From positions 1 to 64,000 of the forward strand of contig DASPNP010000016.1 of NCBI GenBank assembly GCA_035626475.1: 64,000 bases of DNA, in the 5' to 3' direction. Of the stretch, positions 63,238-64,000 are shown piece after piece. The DNA is from DASPKT01 sp035626475 (GTDB taxonomy: Bacteria > Pseudomonadota > Alphaproteobacteria > Azospirillales > Azospirillaceae). Each line of letters opens with the position of its first letter. The stretch's first letter is position 1. Made by a program: the position numbers and the translations under genes. Below the pieces are notes generated by a model that was given only the letters and a program-made list of their open reading frames with translations, had not been told where the DNA came from and did no database searches.

Positions 63238-63684
63238 ATGGTCAAGCTCACCGTCAACGGTGCCCCGCACACGCTCGACGCCGATCCGGAGATGCCGCTG
63301 CTCTGGGCGCTCCGGGACATATTGAACCTGACCGGCACCAAGTATGGCTGCGGCGTCGCCCAGTGCGGCGCCTGCACCATCCATCTTGACGGGCAGCCGG
63401 TGCGCGCCTGCGCCACGCCGCTGGCCGCGGCCGAGGGCGCCAAGGTGACGACCATCGAGGGGCTGGGCGGCGACCATCCCGTGCAGAAGGCCTGGGTCGA
63501 GGCGCAGGTGCCGCAGTGCGGCTACTGCCAGAGCGGCCAGATCATGAGCGCCGCCGCGCTGCTGGCGCAGAACCCCAAGCCCGCCGACGCCGACATCGAC
63601 GCCGCCATGGAGGGCAATCTCTGCCGCTGCGGCACCTACCCCCGCATCAAGGGCGCCATCAAGCGCGCCGCCGGCGTCGCCTGA
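63238..63684 (+). CDS. (2Fe-2S)-binding subunit, second IorA-like module
   Basis: A 148-residue iron-sulfur subunit similar to the one at 60418-60882: KYGCGVAQCGACTIHLDG, CGYCQSGQIMSAAALLAQNP and CRCGTYPRIKGAIKRAA. ATG 63238 follows GGGAGAAT. It lies 111 bases after the first large subunit and 11 bases before the next, so a second hydroxylase module begins here. Confidence 0.93.
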   Translation: MVKLTVNGAPHTLDADPEMPLLWALRDILNLTGTKYGCGVAQCGACTIHLDGQPVRACATPLAAAEGAKVTTIEGLGGDHPVQKAWVEAQVPQCGYCQSGQIMSAAALLAQNPKPADADIDAAMEGNLCRCGTYPRIKGAIKRAAGVA

Positions 63685-63695
63685 GGGAGGCCATC

Positions 63696-64000
63696 ATGAC
63701 CATCGCGCCAGACACCATTGCGCTTGGCCGCCGCCTGCTGCTGAAGACCATGGGCGGCCTCGCCGTCGCCGTGAGCATCCCCCTGGACGCGCTGGCGCAG
63801 CAGACCCCGCCCGCCGCACCCCCGCCCCCGGCCACCCCGCCGCTGCTGGCCGGCGCCGCCGGCGCCAACCGCCAGGCCGGCATGCTGACCGCCTATGTCG
63901 TGGTGCGGCCGGACGGCAAGGTGCTGCTGCTGTCGCCCACCACCGAGATGGGCCAGGGCACCAGCACCGCCCATGCCGCCATCCTGGCCGACGAGCTGGG
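63696..64000 (+). CDS. molybdopterin-binding large subunit, second IorB-like module, N-terminal part
   Basis: The first 101 codons are present; the gene runs off the right edge. The Tat signal reads LGRRLLLKTMGGLAVAVSIP, followed by a Pro/Ala-rich linker. VVVRPDGKVLLLSPTTEMGQ and the GTSTAHAAILADELG block match the family start, as in the first module. GAGGGAGG directly ahead supports ATG 63696. Confidence 0.9.
   Translation, partial: MTIAPDTIALGRRLLLKTMGGLAVAVSIPLDALAQQTPPAAPPPPATPPLLAGAAGANRQAGMLTAYVVVRPDGKVLLLSPTTEMGQGTSTAHAAILADEL

Overview
The window is very GC-rich, densely coded DNA from one continuous bacterial chromosome (or large replicon) section. It most resembles an alphaproteobacterium, probably of the Rhodospirillales/Azospirillaceae type. 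Pointers are the strong G/C bias at third codon positions, an HWE-family kinase beside a short receiver with an ATGY motif, Tat-dependent molybdenum hydroxylases, and intergenic repeats carrying the GTCATCCCGGC and GTCCTTCGACAAGCTCAGG arms. I cannot name a genus. I see no tRNA, rRNA, CRISPR array, phage gene or transposase gene.

Layout. 1-8.2 kb: end of an FG-GAP protein, a coupled MDR dehydrogenase/Gfo-Idh-MocA pair, a secreted M20D amidohydrolase, a membrane glycosyltransferase-like protein with an overlapping exported partner, and a Tat-like solute-binding protein. 8.4-22 kb: signalling. A PAS-PAS histidine kinase faces a one-strand block that reads HWE kinase, receiver, MCP, CheR, triple-CheW protein, CheB, CheY, CheA. 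22-27 kb: Kup potassium transporter, YqaA-like membrane protein, a branched-chain-amino-acid-type binding protein without permeases, and a DUF1003 protein.

27-38 kb: a CoA-dependent aerobic aromatic pathway of the 2-aminobenzoate (anthranilate) type. It has a CoA ligase, a fused monooxygenase/Old-Yellow-Enzyme reductase, an SDR, an acyl-CoA dehydrogenase, a Rid-family protein, a crotonase, a thiolase and a MarR regulator. Three related palindromes with core TTTARGCTTAAA or TTTAGGGTTAAA sit at the three promoter regions of this cluster and are the likely MarR operators. A ccdA antitoxin with a frameshifted ccdB lies inside the cluster.

38-49 kb: secreted hydrolases (DUF885, amidohydrolase), small membrane and TerB-like genes, a nucleotidyltransferase, and an msrB-msrA-DUF4345 operon. 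49-56 kb: a coupled FecR-like, CHASE2-adenylate cyclase and M48 protease group, an LLM flavoprotein, and a second binding protein closely similar to the first. 56-64 kb: a second MCP, a small basic protein, a membrane-anchored LytTR regulator, and two consecutive isoquinoline-oxidoreductase-like (2Fe-2S plus molybdopterin) modules, the last running off the end.

Between the genes lie two families of composite palindromic repeats, called A (8 copies) and B (6 copies) here, plus a C-type terminator-like palindrome. One A copy is nested inside a B copy. One C-type repeat has become coding sequence, forming the C-terminal tail of the MarR regulator.
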